A stretch of DNA of 64,000 bases. Origin: Microcoleus sp. FACHB-672 (GTDB lineage: Bacteria > Cyanobacteriota > Cyanobacteriia > Cyanobacteriales > Oscillatoriaceae). Shown here piece by piece: positions 18,401 to 26,560 of the stretch (the stretch's first letter is position 1; each line of letters begins with the position of its first letter). Below the pieces are notes generated by a model. The model was not told the origin of the DNA, did no database searches, and saw only the letters and a program-made list of their open reading frames with translations. The translations under genes and the position numbers were made by a program. The stretch covers positions 1-64,000 of the forward strand of contig NZ_JACJOU010000002.1 in the NCBI RefSeq assembly GCF_014695725.1, in the 5' to 3' direction.

Positions 18401-19482
18401 TTTCGCAGGCGAATTCCGCTTTCTCGCAAAGCAGATTCGGCGGCAATTCTTACGTTAATTTGTGTTTCCAAGACAGCGTTTGCTTGTACTAACTCAGCGG
18501 TGCGTTGGCGCAGTCCTTGGGTCGCCTCGTTGACCCGAATTTCTGATTCCTCGTAAGCACGACGCAGCGCCTGTTCTGCTTTCTCTCGCTGGAGTTCGGC
18601 TGCAGCTCTGGCAGCGAACACCTTCATAATCGTCTTGGCGTTTTCTTCATTTGCTAAGGGCAGGTCATTGTTAATACATAGTGTGCCGATTACCCGCTGC
18701 TTTCCATCTAACAGGGGCGTTCCCAGGTAACATACTGCTCCCATGTCTTTCAACCCCGCAGCATTGGGGAAGAGTTCCCCTACTTTGTCTGGGTAGTAGC
18801 ATAAGCTAGCTTGCTCTATAACCTGCTCGCAGGGAGTGCCAGCCAGGTTATATTCAAAGTTCGTCTCTGCTTTGCTGCCGGCCCAGAATGCAAGGCTTTT
18901 TAAACTTTGAGGCTGTTCGCTCCCCACTTCTGCAACAAAGGCGGAGTTAACGTTTAAAGCCGTTGCTAAATTCTGCACTAAGGCTGGGAAAAATTCTTCT
19001 CCTGTGACAGAGGCTGTCCCTGTCAGAATACTCTGTAAGGTTTGCTCTGTCTGCTGGCGTTCCAGAATTTCTTGCTGTAGTTGCCGATTGATTGCTTCCA
19101 GTCTGTCTGGAGTTTGAAGCGCTAAAAATTGAGGCAACAGCGTTACCATTTGTAAGGCTGTGTAACAGGAAACTAAGGCGGTTAAAGCTTGCTCGATTCC
19201 TGTTAACCAGTAAGCTGGGTGCCACAGCGTCCAAATCTCAAGTAAGTGTCCTGTACCACACAGGATAATAAACGCTCCAAATAAGACAAATATCCCTAGA
19301 AACGGCATATCCTTTCGCTTATACACGAAATAGATGAGCATTGCCGGGATTGAAAAATAGGCGAGGGCAATTAGTAAGTCACTGACAAGATGTAACGCTA
19401 ACAGTGGGGTTTTCCACAAATAGCAGTGACCGTGAGGCATGAATTGGCTGGGTGAAACGAAGTTTTTAAATATTTCCCACAT
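15439..19482 (-). CDS. Ethylene-receptor-like hybrid histidine kinase
   Basis: A 1347-residue membrane sensor. Residues about 25-110 form a three-helix domain like the plant ETR1 ethylene-binding domain. D35 and Y42 ('LVSDLLIALAYFSIP') and C75 and H79 ('FIILCGTGHLLEIW') have exactly the spacing of ETR1 D25, Y32, C65 and H69; Cys and His hold Cu(I) in the family. Two GAF domains (about 150-300 and 365-525), a PAS (535-645), and a third GAF (660-850) follow. HisKA 'NMSHELRTPL' is near residue 881, HATPase about 985-1100, and the receiver has its phospho-Asp near 1179. It is first in the minus-strand signalling block. Ethylene binding is inferred from residues; other small ligands are possible. 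Confidence 0.92.
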   Translation of the reverse strand: MWEIFKNFVSPSQFMPHGHCYLWKTPLLALHLVSDLLIALAYFSIPAMLIYFVYKRKDMPFLGIFVLFGAFIILCGTGHLLEIWTLWHPAYWLTGIEQALTALVSCYTALQMVTLLPQFLALQTPDRLEAINRQLQQEILERQQTEQTLQSILTGTASVTGEEFFPALVQNLATALNVNSAFVAEVGSEQPQSLKSLAFWAGSKAETNFEYNLAGTPCEQVIEQASLCYYPDKVGELFPNAAGLKDMGAVCYLGTPLLDGKQRVIGTLCINNDLPLANEENAKTIMKVFAARAAAELQREKAEQALRRAYEESEIRVNEATQGLRQRTAELVQANAVLETQINVRIAAESALRESGIRLRKQQAGLLELAKSKSLYAGNLSAALEAITQLATQILNVERGSVWLYEQDKSCLSCADLYELTPNRHSKGMMLAMTDYPHYFQALKTDRVIAARNAHTDPRTREFSTAYLTPLSIASMLDVPIHFKGQMVGVICLEHTGTARHWPIEEQNFASYLAYMAALAMESRDRKQAEEILRQSEATNRALLNAIPDMIFRSSADGTCIDFKPAKDIKTFLPAGQFQGKTLQEIFPPNLAQNLRSACDQVLETGEIQRLEYELPIDDQLHDYEARIVACGSSEVISIVRDITERKQAELALQESAEREKAIAFVIQRMRQTLEIETIFSATTQELRQALNCERVGVYRFNPDWSGEFVSESVAAGWKVLVEEQTEQSELTQIAVNGSNCIAKTLQSSPKLIQDTYLQETAGGIYQQGSSYKSIPDIYKAGFNQCYLKLLERFQARAYIIVPIFCSNQLWGLLATYQNSGPRHWQSAEIKMVVQIGAQLGVAIQQAQLLAQTQQQSVELMKAKVAADSANRAKSEFLANMSHELRTPLNAILGFTQLMNRDSSLNTEHRQSVGIISRSGEHLLELINDVLEMSKIEAGRTTLHENEFDLYRLLDNLFELLQIKARDKGLNLSFEHAQDVPQYVKTDESKLRQVLINLLGNAIKFTEKGSVTLRVSVESIVSSKLPVRLRFEVVDTGVGIDPKEFDKLFEAFGQTSSGLKSSAGTGLGLPISQKFVQLMGGNLSLSSTVGVGSVFEFDIQVVPVLGSNIAPTKPATEKIVGLAPNQPTYRLLIVEDKPTNRLFLFKMLTSLGFEVKEAENGSQGITLWQSWQPHLIWMDMQMPVMDGYEATKRIKATELGKSTVIIALTASAFEEDRQVILDAGCDDFIRKPFREQELLLKISEHLGVQYIYEANNVPQSQQADAIQDELLGCAFKLSASSLQVMPAHWAEQLYHAGSQGSDFLMLQLIEQIPPQHSSLAIALTDLVENFRFDKIMELSQSPFVEKA
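15738..17558 (-). repeat. Kinase-module repeat, copy B
   Basis: Partner of the repeat at 10439-12259, encoding the GAF-HisKA-HATPase-receiver part of the ethylene-domain kinase. The constant 5299-base offset and the 593-nt mismatch-free core (16220-16812) are visible directly. The diverged patch at about 17080-17290 encodes the variable middle of the last GAF domain. Confidence 0.85.
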
Positions 19483-20309
19483 TGGCCAAAGCTCTAAAAT
19501 CTCTCTAAGGTTAATTGTGCTTTATTTAAAACTTTGAAGTAGCAAAAATAAATTATTTCTTTATATAAATGCACCCATTAAAATTAATTAAAAGCGACGC
19601 TATCAATGAACGCCCATCTTTTTTGCAAATCTTCATATACTTATGATATTTTCTTTCTGCCGGCTTGTCCAGTCTGAGCAACTACAGCCGAACTCGGTCG
19701 AAGGAAATAGGTAGCTTAACTGCTTAACACAAAAATATCTTTTTTTAATAATGGATTGTTTTTCATAATCTATGATTTCTATAGTCTGCATAAATAGTAT
19801 CTTGTGTTACTTAAAGCCGATAATTTCATCATTAATGCTTACTAGGAGTCTCTTATTTAGAAAGCTCTACATATTTTATAATTTATGTCAATTAGAAAAT
19901 GTACTGTCAGATGGATTTTAGCCCAGAGGGTCAGATGAAATAGAGGGGGAAATAGGGTGAAGGGGAGATGGGGTGAGGAATGCACGGAGTTTAGCCGACT
20001 CGTTTACAAGCCAAATGAGAGGCACCTTCGCTTAGCGGGTTGCCGGCTAGTGCAAATTAGATGTACGTTTCTGTAGTGGCGCGCCGGCAAAGTGAGGAGT
20101 CGTTCGCAGAACTGCTAAGCCAGATACAATAGTTAACAGATATGGAACGGTAGGCCAGATGACGCCTTCGCCAAAACTGGAGACTTCAAAATCAGTGAGC
20201 CAAAAACCGGCACTGTTATGGTGCGCTTGATGTTGAAACGGCTGAGTGCCCTTAAGAAAAATTTGCTCGATCACTTTGAAATCTTACTAAGTTGGAGTGG
20301 AGAAAGGGA
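19483..20309 (+). other. Intergenic region, no gene recognised
   Basis: An AT-rich stretch of about 830 nt between two divergent genes, the ethylene-domain kinase and the TatC fusion. It should hold both promoters. It includes a 31-nt element (20036-20066) that recurs downstream of tatC. A 75-codon minus-strand frame at 20047-20274 has no recognisable content. A ribosome-binding-like GGAG/AAAGG run lies at 20295-20307, just before the chosen TatC start. Confidence 0.5.
20036..20066 (+). repeat. Direct repeat flanking tatC, upstream copy
   Basis: A 31-nt string starting GCGGGTTGCC and ending GCAAATTAGATGTA. It matches 22143-22173 at 26 of 31 positions, and the two copies bracket the tatC fusion gene. 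It may belong to a dispersed intergenic repeat family rather than mark a mobile element; no target duplication or transposase is present. Confidence 0.5.
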
Positions 20310-22046
20310 ATGGCTGATGAGACAGCGCCACAGGAAAAGCGCGTCATTCAAGTAGCGCACGCAATACCGGGACGTGTGCGCCTGCGAATTACGGACAAAA
20401 CCTTTGAGCCGGCATTGGATGCCTTGGCGCAGGAGTTACGGTTGCACGATGGCATTTATGAAGTTTGTAAAAATCCTGAAACTGGCAGTGTACTGATTTC
20501 CTTTAATTCAACGATGCTGCCGTTGCCGGTGTTGTTAGAAGAACTTGAGGAGTATGGGGTTGCCGGTTTAAACTCTCAGATATCGGCAGCAAATCAATCG
20601 AAAAAACCAATTATGCAACCTTTTAACAGTCCAGAAAGCAATATTAAAAATGGCAGTAAGGAAGTGAACCAAGCACAGCATTCACTCGAAAATTCCAACT
20701 CTAAAATTGAATATCGCCTTCTCCATGCAATTCGCGGACGGGTGCGGTTTGGGGTACCTCGCCTCGCCACTGATCCGGAATATGCCTCACGCCTAGAGCA
20801 GTTGAGTGCAGCCGCAGCCGGTGTTACAGATGTTCGCGTGAACCCTGTAGCCGCATCAATTGTTATTAGTTATAATGCCGGTGCGGTTTCTGATCCTCAG
20901 ATGCGTTCCCATGTTGCCGAGTTAATTCAATCTGCCGGCAATCTGCAAATTTCAACTGAACCTGCGCCAACTTCGGAAACAGAGGCAGAGATTGCGTCAG
21001 AAAAAGTTATTGATTTATCGCCGAAATTTCCACCCCTCACTTCAGATATTGAGCCTCAAATAGATCCGCCAATAGATGAGCCAGCCTTGGTTTCAAGCAT
21101 CGAGCCTGAAATATCTGAGCTAAGCTTGGATGAGGTCGTAGAATCTCAACGACTTGATAAATTAGCACCCAGTGAGCTATTACCGACACCTCAAAGCTTG
21201 CCGGTTGAAAGTCAATCCTTTGACACTCAACTTGAAATCGAAACTATAGAAAACCGTTCGACTGATTTAGCTTTGCTGCCGGCACCAACTGATAGTAGTA
21301 TCATGCCGGCATCCGTTGATCAAGATGACGATCTTGAAGAATTTCCCGATGATATTGAGATGTCTTTGTTCGATCATTTGGAAGAATTGCGACAACGGAT
21401 TTTTTATTCGCTGATCGCTGTATTCTTTGGTATCGTTGGCTGTTTCGTCTTTGTCAAGCCAATTGTCCAGATATTAGAAGTGCCGGCTCAAAGCGTCAAA
21501 TTTATTCAAATTGCTCCGGGAGAATATTTCTTTGTTTCCATGAAAACTGCCGGTTACAGCGGTTTGCTGGTAGCCACGCCTTTTATTCTCTACCAAATTA
21601 TTCAATTTGTTTTACCTGGACTAACAAAGCGCGAACGTCGCTTTTTGGGTCCTATTGTGCTAGGTTCTAGCTTTCTATTTGTAGGCGGTTTGGCGTTTGC
21701 TTATTTTGCATTAATCCCTGCAGCCTTGCAATTCTTAATCAGCTACGGTGCTGATGTCGTAGAGCAATTGCTGTCAATTGATCGCTATTTTGAATTTATT
21801 TTGCTGCTGTTGTTTAGCACCGGCATCGCCTTTCAAATTCCCGTCATCCAGATGCTACTCGGTTTGCTAGGGATTGTTTCCTCAAAACAAATGCTGTCTG
21901 GCTGGCGTTATGTGTTCCTGGGTGCAGCTATTTTAGGCGCGGTTCTCACGCCTTCCACCGATCCTTTAACCCAATGCCTGTTGGGTGGTGCTGTCGTCAC
22001 CCTCTACTTTGGAGGCACGGGTTTAGTGATGCTTTTGGGACGCTGA
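20310..22046 (+). CDS. tatC: Twin-arginine translocase TatC with two N-terminal HMA-like domains
   Basis: A single 578-codon frame. Residues about 10-85 ('[15 protein letters not shown] ... [12 protein letters not shown]') and 130-205 ('[16 protein letters not shown] ... [12 protein letters not shown]') are two copies of the HMA_2-like ferredoxin fold found at the front of cyanobacterial metal-ATPases; the metal-binding CxxC is absent. An acidic, Pro-rich linker of about 120 residues follows. From about residue 332 it is a normal TatC, '[15 protein letters not shown]', with six membrane helices, the receptor that recognises twin-arginine signals. The start is the ATG at 20310 after GGAG/AAAGG. 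An internal ATG at 21303 would give a standard 247-aa TatC, so two products are possible. petC, a likely Tat client, lies downstream. Confidence 0.88.
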   Translation: MADETAPQEKRVIQVAHAIPGRVRLRITDKTFEPALDALAQELRLHDGIYEVCKNPETGSVLISFNSTMLPLPVLLEELEEYGVAGLNSQISAANQSKKPIMQPFNSPESNIKNGSKEVNQAQHSLENSNSKIEYRLLHAIRGRVRFGVPRLATDPEYASRLEQLSAAAAGVTDVRVNPVAASIVISYNAGAVSDPQMRSHVAELIQSAGNLQISTEPAPTSETEAEIASEKVIDLSPKFPPLTSDIEPQIDPPIDEPALVSSIEPEISELSLDEVVESQRLDKLAPSELLPTPQSLPVESQSFDTQLEIETIENRSTDLALLPAPTDSSIMPASVDQDDDLEEFPDDIEMSLFDHLEELRQRIFYSLIAVFFGIVGCFVFVKPIVQILEVPAQSVKFIQIAPGEYFFVSMKTAGYSGLLVATPFILYQIIQFVLPGLTKRERRFLGPIVLGSSFLFVGGLAFAYFALIPAALQFLISYGADVVEQLLSIDRYFEFILLLLFSTGIAFQIPVIQMLLGLLGIVSSKQMLSGWRYVFLGAAILGAVLTPSTDPLTQCLLGGAVVTLYFGGTGLVMLLGR

Positions 22047-22652
22047 AATCGAGCCGATTAGAAGTTTCGGTGCAGTTAATCTATCAATTCAGATTTCCTG
22101 ATTTATCGAAAAAGACTTAAAAAATAGCCGTTATCGAATGCTGCGGGTTGCCAGCCGAAGCAAATTAGATGTAAATGAATTGACCCGCGAACAGGCCGAT
22201 TTTGGCGAGGTTCAACCACGCCCCGTCCTGTAGCGTGTCATAATTTTAGGTATAAGGCCCTGCCACATTTGGAGCCAGGGAGCGTGTAGAATATCCCAAA
22301 GTAGGATTGCATAGATGTAATCAATACATTCTATAAAATATTTTGTAATTACAGATACCCATTCAACAACTAAATTTTTGTACCCTAGTTTATAGCAGCT
22401 TTTTATGATTAAAAATGGAAACCCAAAAACCCCTATCTATACCGTTGATGAAAAGCATCACCCTAAATCTCTAAAATTTCTTACCTCTGCTACAAGGATT
22501 CGATGGCATCTACCGCTCAGTAGTGTTTAACCCTAATTGCTTGCAATCTTAACTAAAATGTCGCCCCCTGGTGGCCGCATACGTTAGGTTAAAAGAGAAG
22601 ATCCGTTGACTGGAACCTTACAGCGTTTGTGACTTATCGAGCGTGCTGAACA
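22047..22652 (+). other. Intergenic region with direct repeat
   Basis: About 600 nt without a recognisable gene. It contains the second copy of the 31-nt repeat (22143-22173) and a GGCCCTG...CAGGG-type short stem near 22255-22280 that could terminate tatC. The rest is AT-rich and probably carries the promoter of the downstream PAS kinase. No RNA gene was recognised. Confidence 0.4.
22143..22173 (+). repeat. Direct repeat flanking tatC, downstream copy
   Basis: Second copy of the 31-nt element described at 20036-20066, beginning GCGGGTTGCC and ending GCAAATTAGATGTA, with five differences in the middle. It lies about 100 nt after the tatC stop codon. Confidence 0.5.
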
Positions 22653-23840
22653 ATGTCTTTGAAAGTCGAACTTCTAGAGCCTCACGTAACAGAGTTTGAA
22701 TCTAGACTCCACTCCAGCAGAGAGCTAACGGAGCAAATGCCAACGCCAACTGAACTCATGTACCGCAGCTTTGTGGAAAACGCGGTTGTGGGGATGTTTC
22801 AAGCAACAACGAGCGGGCGTTTTTTAATGGCAAATCAGGCATTAACTCGCATCTGCGGTTATCAGATGCCGGCAGAACTGACAGCTTGTACTATCAATCT
22901 TAAAGCGCTATTGTACGTCGCTTCAGGCCGGCATACAGAATTAATCAATTTGTTGCAGCAACAGGCAAAGGCCTACAAATTTGAATCTCAGATTTATCGC
23001 CTAGATGGCAGTAAAATTTGGATTTGTGAAAACCTCCGCGCTATTTTTGATGCTAACGGCCAAATGCTCGCTTATGAAGGGACAGTCGAAGATATTACCG
23101 AGCGAAAACAGGCAGAAGCCGCACTGCAAGCCGCACTGCAAAAAGAAAAAGCACTCAAAAATCATTTTGTTTCAATGGTGTCTCATGAGTTTCGGGCATC
23201 TTTAACACTGATCGCAGCGGCTAGCAGCCTCCTCAAGCTTCACAGTCAAAAAATGACCTCGGAGCTGAGGCTGAAATATTTCAATAAAATTGCCGAAGTT
23301 ATCAAGAGCACAGTCGAGTTAATTGAAGGATTTATCACCATCAGCAAGGCTGAAGTTGGAACTTTAAAAATCAACAAATCGCCTCTTCTTTTATCAAAAC
23401 TTTGCAAAGATGTTTGGCAAGATGTTCAAATCATCACTGAAACAAACCATCGGCTCATCTTTTCTAACAATTGCCCGTGGGATACAGTCATTGCTGACAA
23501 AACGCTGCTGCGCCAAATCCTCCTTAATCTATTCTTAAATGCGGTAAAATATTCACCCGAAGCCAGTTCAATTAACTTAGAACTTGCCGGCATTAAGGAT
23601 AAGATTGTGATTCGCATCAAAGATCAGGGCTTGGGGATTCCCTTGGAGGATCGGGAACACCTGTTTGAGCTTTTTCATCGCGCTCAAAATGCGTCTGCCT
23701 GCGCCGGCACAGGGTTAGGACTGGCCATTGTTAAACAAGCGGTGGAACTGCATGGCGGCAACATCTCGGTTGAAAGTGAAGTGGGAGTTGGCACAACGTT
23801 TACCGTAACGCTGCCGGTGCTACCCGATTCAAATTGTTAG
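22653..23840 (+). CDS. PAS-domain sensor histidine kinase
   Basis: A 395-residue soluble kinase. A PAS domain (about 35-155) ends in the typical PAC string 'GTVEDITERKQAEAAL'. The HisKA H-box reads 'VSMVSHEFRASLTLI' with the phospho-His near residue 177; the usual Thr-Pro after Arg is Ala-Ser, a change that could affect phosphatase activity but leaves the His. The HATPase has N-box 'NLFLNAVKYSP', G1 'DQGLGIP' and G2 'GTGLGLAIVKQAVELHGG'. There is no receiver and no cognate regulator next door. It separates tatC from the DUF3067-petC-petA group, so it may be a later insertion into that neighbourhood. The signal is unknown. Confidence 0.9.
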   Translation: MSLKVELLEPHVTEFESRLHSSRELTEQMPTPTELMYRSFVENAVVGMFQATTSGRFLMANQALTRICGYQMPAELTACTINLKALLYVASGRHTELINLLQQQAKAYKFESQIYRLDGSKIWICENLRAIFDANGQMLAYEGTVEDITERKQAEAALQAALQKEKALKNHFVSMVSHEFRASLTLIAAASSLLKLHSQKMTSELRLKYFNKIAEVIKSTVELIEGFITISKAEVGTLKINKSPLLLSKLCKDVWQDVQIITETNHRLIFSNNCPWDTVIADKTLLRQILLNLFLNAVKYSPEASSINLELAGIKDKIVIRIKDQGLGIPLEDREHLFELFHRAQNASACAGTGLGLAIVKQAVELHGGNISVESEVGVGTTFTVTLPVLPDSNC

Positions 23841-23916
23841 TTCAATGTTGTTTCCAGCACAAAAAACCAACTTAATCGGCAAATCTTATCGATTAACGAC
23901 ACCCAATAGCCTAACC

Positions 23917-24234
23917 TTAAAACTGTTCCAGCAGCCATTCAGACGCTCGTTCACCCAAGTCTAAGGGGATGCTGACCGCTTTGCCAAGGCGGGGGTTTTC
24001 ACGTGTTTGCTGAATATACTTTTCCACTTGTGCCACGCTATCCCAAGCATGAAGATAACTGGCGATCGCATCGAGATGCGCTAAATAATCTCCCTCATCC
24101 ATAGGAAAAGAGGCTTGTTCCAGGTACTTCCACATCACCTGAACAAAAATTTTACCTCGAGTCCGCCGCAGTTGAATATCGTATGAGCGTCCCCATTTAT
24201 TCAGCAACAGTTGGCGCAGATCGTTGCCGGTCAT
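23917..24234 (-). CDS. DUF3067 family protein
   Basis: A 105-residue protein matching the DUF3067 family of cyanobacteria and plastids: 'GNDLRQLLLNKWGRSYDIQLRRT', 'FVQVMWKYLEQASFP' and 'YLAHLDAIASYLHAWDSV'. It is soluble with no membrane segment or metal motif. I take the ATG at 24234; an in-frame TTG sits nine bases upstream. It is divergent from petC, and from memory such genes are often found near petC-petA, which hints at a role connected with cytochrome b6f or Rieske biogenesis. That role is inference; the molecular function is not known to me. Confidence 0.8.
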   Translation of the reverse strand: MTGNDLRQLLLNKWGRSYDIQLRRTRGKIFVQVMWKYLEQASFPMDEGDYLAHLDAIASYLHAWDSVAQVEKYIQQTRENPRLGKAVSIPLDLGERASEWLLEQF

Positions 24235-24352
24235 TGATTGCAATACCGATTTTTGATTTTGGCTGTAAAGCTAACGAAGCAAACGCTTTAACAAAAGCGA
24301 GCGCCAGATGTATGGCTGCTGAGAAACGTAATTTGATAATAAGCTTTTAACG

Positions 24353-24379
24353 CTAGCATATCGTGGAAGAATATGCTAG
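24353..24379 (+). promoter_or_regulatory. Inverted repeat in the DUF3067-petC divergent promoter region
   Basis: CTAGCATAT at 24353-24361 and ATATGCTAG at 24371-24379 form a 9-bp inverted repeat with a 9-nt spacer. It lies in the 350-nt gap between the divergent DUF3067 and petC starts. Arm length and spacing fit a dimeric regulator site or a small hairpin. The factor is unknown. Confidence 0.4.
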
Positions 24380-24584
24380 GGGCTTTACATTTATTAAGAA
24401 TTCGATACTAACTTCAAAAAATGCAATAATACTCTCACAAAGCCTGTAACGTGCATTCTGAAAGGAATTGTAGTATCCTGGCCGGTTGGTGCAGACTGAC
24501 AAAAATCACAAAAGTAGTCTGCCTAAACCAATTGTCTTATGGTTGGATTAGACAAATAACTTAACACATACATCAGCATAGGTC

Positions 24585-25124
24585 ATGGCTCAAGCTTCTG
24601 GATCTGCAGACGTGCCCAACATGGGGCGTCGTCAATTTATGAATTTTCTAACCTTTGGTGCAGTCACCGGCACAGCGCTGGGTGCCCTGTATCCAGTGGT
24701 CAAGTATTTTATTCCGCCCTCTAGCGGCGCTGCCGGTGGTGGTGTGACTGCCAAAGATGCGCTGGGTAACGATATCAGCGTTACTAACTTTTTGGCCAGC
24801 CATAATGCCGGTGAGCGTGCCTTAGCGCAGGGTCTTAAAGGCGACCCCACCTACGTTGTGGTAGACACGAACCAAGCGATCTCCAATTACGGTATCAATG
24901 CTGTCTGTACCCACCTGGGTTGCGTTGTCCCTTGGAACGCCAGCGAGAACAAATTTATTTGTCCTTGCCACGGTTCTCAGTATGACAACACCGGCAAAGT
25001 CGTTCGCGGGCCGGCACCCTTGTCTTTGGCACTCGCTCACGCCACAGTAGCCGATGATAAAATTACCTTCACGCCCTGGACGGAAACAGACTTCCGCACC
25101 GGCGACGATCCGTGGTGGGCCTAA
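24585..25124 (+). CDS. petC: Cytochrome b6f complex Rieske iron-sulfur subunit
   Basis: A 179-residue Rieske protein that passes electrons from plastoquinol to cytochrome f on the lumenal side of the thylakoid. The [2Fe-2S] ligands are C108 and H110 in 'CTHLGC' and C126 and H129 in 'CPCHGSQYD', with the disulfide pair C113 and C128. The N-terminus '[21 protein letters not shown]' is a twin-arginine signal anchor (R15-R16) followed by one membrane helix and a Gly-rich hinge, so export by Tat is expected. Length and layout are standard. It is followed 131 nt later by petA, with which it is normally cotranscribed. Confidence 0.97.
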   Translation: MAQASGSADVPNMGRRQFMNFLTFGAVTGTALGALYPVVKYFIPPSSGAAGGGVTAKDALGNDISVTNFLASHNAGERALAQGLKGDPTYVVVDTNQAISNYGINAVCTHLGCVVPWNASENKFICPCHGSQYDNTGKVVRGPAPLSLALAHATVADDKITFTPWTETDFRTGDDPWWA

Positions 25125-25255
25125 TCGCGTTTAACTTTTAGATTGTTCTTTGTCTTTTGTCTTTTGTCTGCAAGCTTTTGAGAAATGACGATGACAAACG
25201 ACCAACGACCAATGACAATTGATTGACCTTTGTTGCTGAAATCTTCCAATTCCAG

Positions 25256-26245
25256 ATGAAGAAATTTGACTTGTCGGTGATGTTGCTTGGCAGCTACCGG
25301 GTTGTTGCCAAAAGTGTGCTGATTGCAATCGCAACGATGGCCATTTTTTTGGCCGGCGATCTAGCCTTGCCCCAGTCTGCTGCTGCCTATCCCTTCTGGG
25401 CGCAGCAAACTGCCCCTGAAACTCCCCGTGAAGCCACGGGTCGAATTGTTTGTGCCAACTGTCACTTGGCTGCAAAACCTACCCTAGTAGAAATCCCTCA
25501 ATCAGTTCTGCCAGACAGCGTGTTTGAGGCAGTGGTAAAAATTCCCTACGACACTAGCGTGCAGCAAGTCTTGGGCGATGGCAGCAAAGGCGGACTGAAT
25601 GTAGGTGCCGTCGTGATGTTGCCAGAAGGCTTCAAAATCGCTCCAGAAGACAGAATTCCCGAAGAAATGAAGGAAAAAGTCGAGGGCGTCTATTTCCAAA
25701 CTTATAAAGAGGGTCAAGACAACGTTGTGATCGTTGGCCCCTTACCGGGTGAGCAATATCAAGAGATTATCTTCCCCGTACTTTCTCCCAATCCGGAAAC
25801 GGATAAAAATGTCCACTTTGGGAAATACTCCGTTCATGTCGGAGCCAATCGTGGTCGCGGCCAGATTTACCCTACCGGCGACAAGAGCAATAATGCCGTT
25901 TTTAACGCTTCTGCTGCCGGCACCGTTGCCAAAATTAATAAACCCGAAGATGGTGGTTATGAAGTAACCATCCAAACCGCAGATGGCAAAACAGTGGTTG
26001 ACACTGTGCCAGCCGGCCCGGAATTGATCGTTTCTGAAGGACAAGAAGTTGCAGCCGGTGAACTCTTAACTTCTAACCCCAATGTTGGCGGTTTCGGTCA
26101 GAGAGACGTTGAAATCGTCTTACAAAGTGCAACCCGAATCAAAGGATTAATGGCCTTCTTTGGGATTGCCACCTTGTCTCAAATTCTGCTCGTCCTGAAG
26201 AAAAAACAGGTTGAGAAAGTTCAAGCCGCCGAGATGAATTTCTAG
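25256..26245 (+). CDS. petA: Cytochrome f
   Basis: Cytochrome f precursor of 329 residues. A signal peptide ends at 'PQSAAA' and the mature protein begins at Y45 ([20 protein letters not shown]), whose amino group is the sixth haem ligand. The haem c motif C66-A-N-C69-H70 follows. The large lumenal domain ends in one C-terminal membrane helix ('[18 protein letters not shown]') and a short basic stromal tail. The ATG at 25256 is preferred over an in-frame TTG 33 nt upstream. The petC-petA spacer holds a TTTGTCTTTTGTC repeat and complementary GACCAACGACCAATGAC strings. A strong terminator follows at 26343. Confidence 0.97.
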   Translation: MKKFDLSVMLLGSYRVVAKSVLIAIATMAIFLAGDLALPQSAAAYPFWAQQTAPETPREATGRIVCANCHLAAKPTLVEIPQSVLPDSVFEAVVKIPYDTSVQQVLGDGSKGGLNVGAVVMLPEGFKIAPEDRIPEEMKEKVEGVYFQTYKEGQDNVVIVGPLPGEQYQEIIFPVLSPNPETDKNVHFGKYSVHVGANRGRGQIYPTGDKSNNAVFNASAAGTVAKINKPEDGGYEVTIQTADGKTVVDTVPAGPELIVSEGQEVAAGELLTSNPNVGGFGQRDVEIVLQSATRIKGLMAFFGIATLSQILLVLKKKQVEKVQAAEMNF

Positions 26246-26301
26246 AGATTGCTTAGCTCAGCATTTCAGCCCTCAAAAAACATCTCAAACATTACAACAC
26301 C

Positions 26302-26327
26302 GGCTTGCTCTTAAAAACCGGCAAGCC
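26302..26327 (+). terminator. Hairpin after petA
   Basis: GGCTTGC at 26302-26308 pairs with GCAAGCC at 26321-26327 across a 12-nt loop, 57 nt after the petA stop. It has no U-tract of its own and precedes the stronger terminator at 26343, so it may protect the petC-petA message 3' end. Confidence 0.5.
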
Positions 26328-26342
26328 AGCAAACTAAATTTC

Positions 26343-26376
26343 AAAAGCGTTTCTTCAAAAAGGAACGCTTTTTTTT
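26343..26376 (+). terminator. Intrinsic terminator of petC-petA
   Basis: AAAGCGTTTC pairs with GGAACGCTTT across a short A-rich loop and is followed immediately by a run of eight T. This is a canonical Rho-independent terminator about 100 nt after the petA stop codon. Confidence 0.88.
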
Positions 26377-26560
26377 AATTAAAAATAAGTCAAGCAAAAA
26401 AGCCGGTTTTCAATAAGCCTCTCGCAAAAGTCAAAATTCCTGAATCTGTGATTTGTATTAAAAACTCCGACTTTTGCAAGAAATCTAACAGGTTTCTTTC
26501 AGTTGAAAAATCTCCTGTTCCCCACGCTGCCGGCTCAATTTCTTACTCGAATAAAAATAT

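Noticed and set aside
20047-20274. 75-codon minus-strand frame upstream of tatC
   Set aside because: No recognised content and it covers the expected tatC promoter and the 31-nt repeat.
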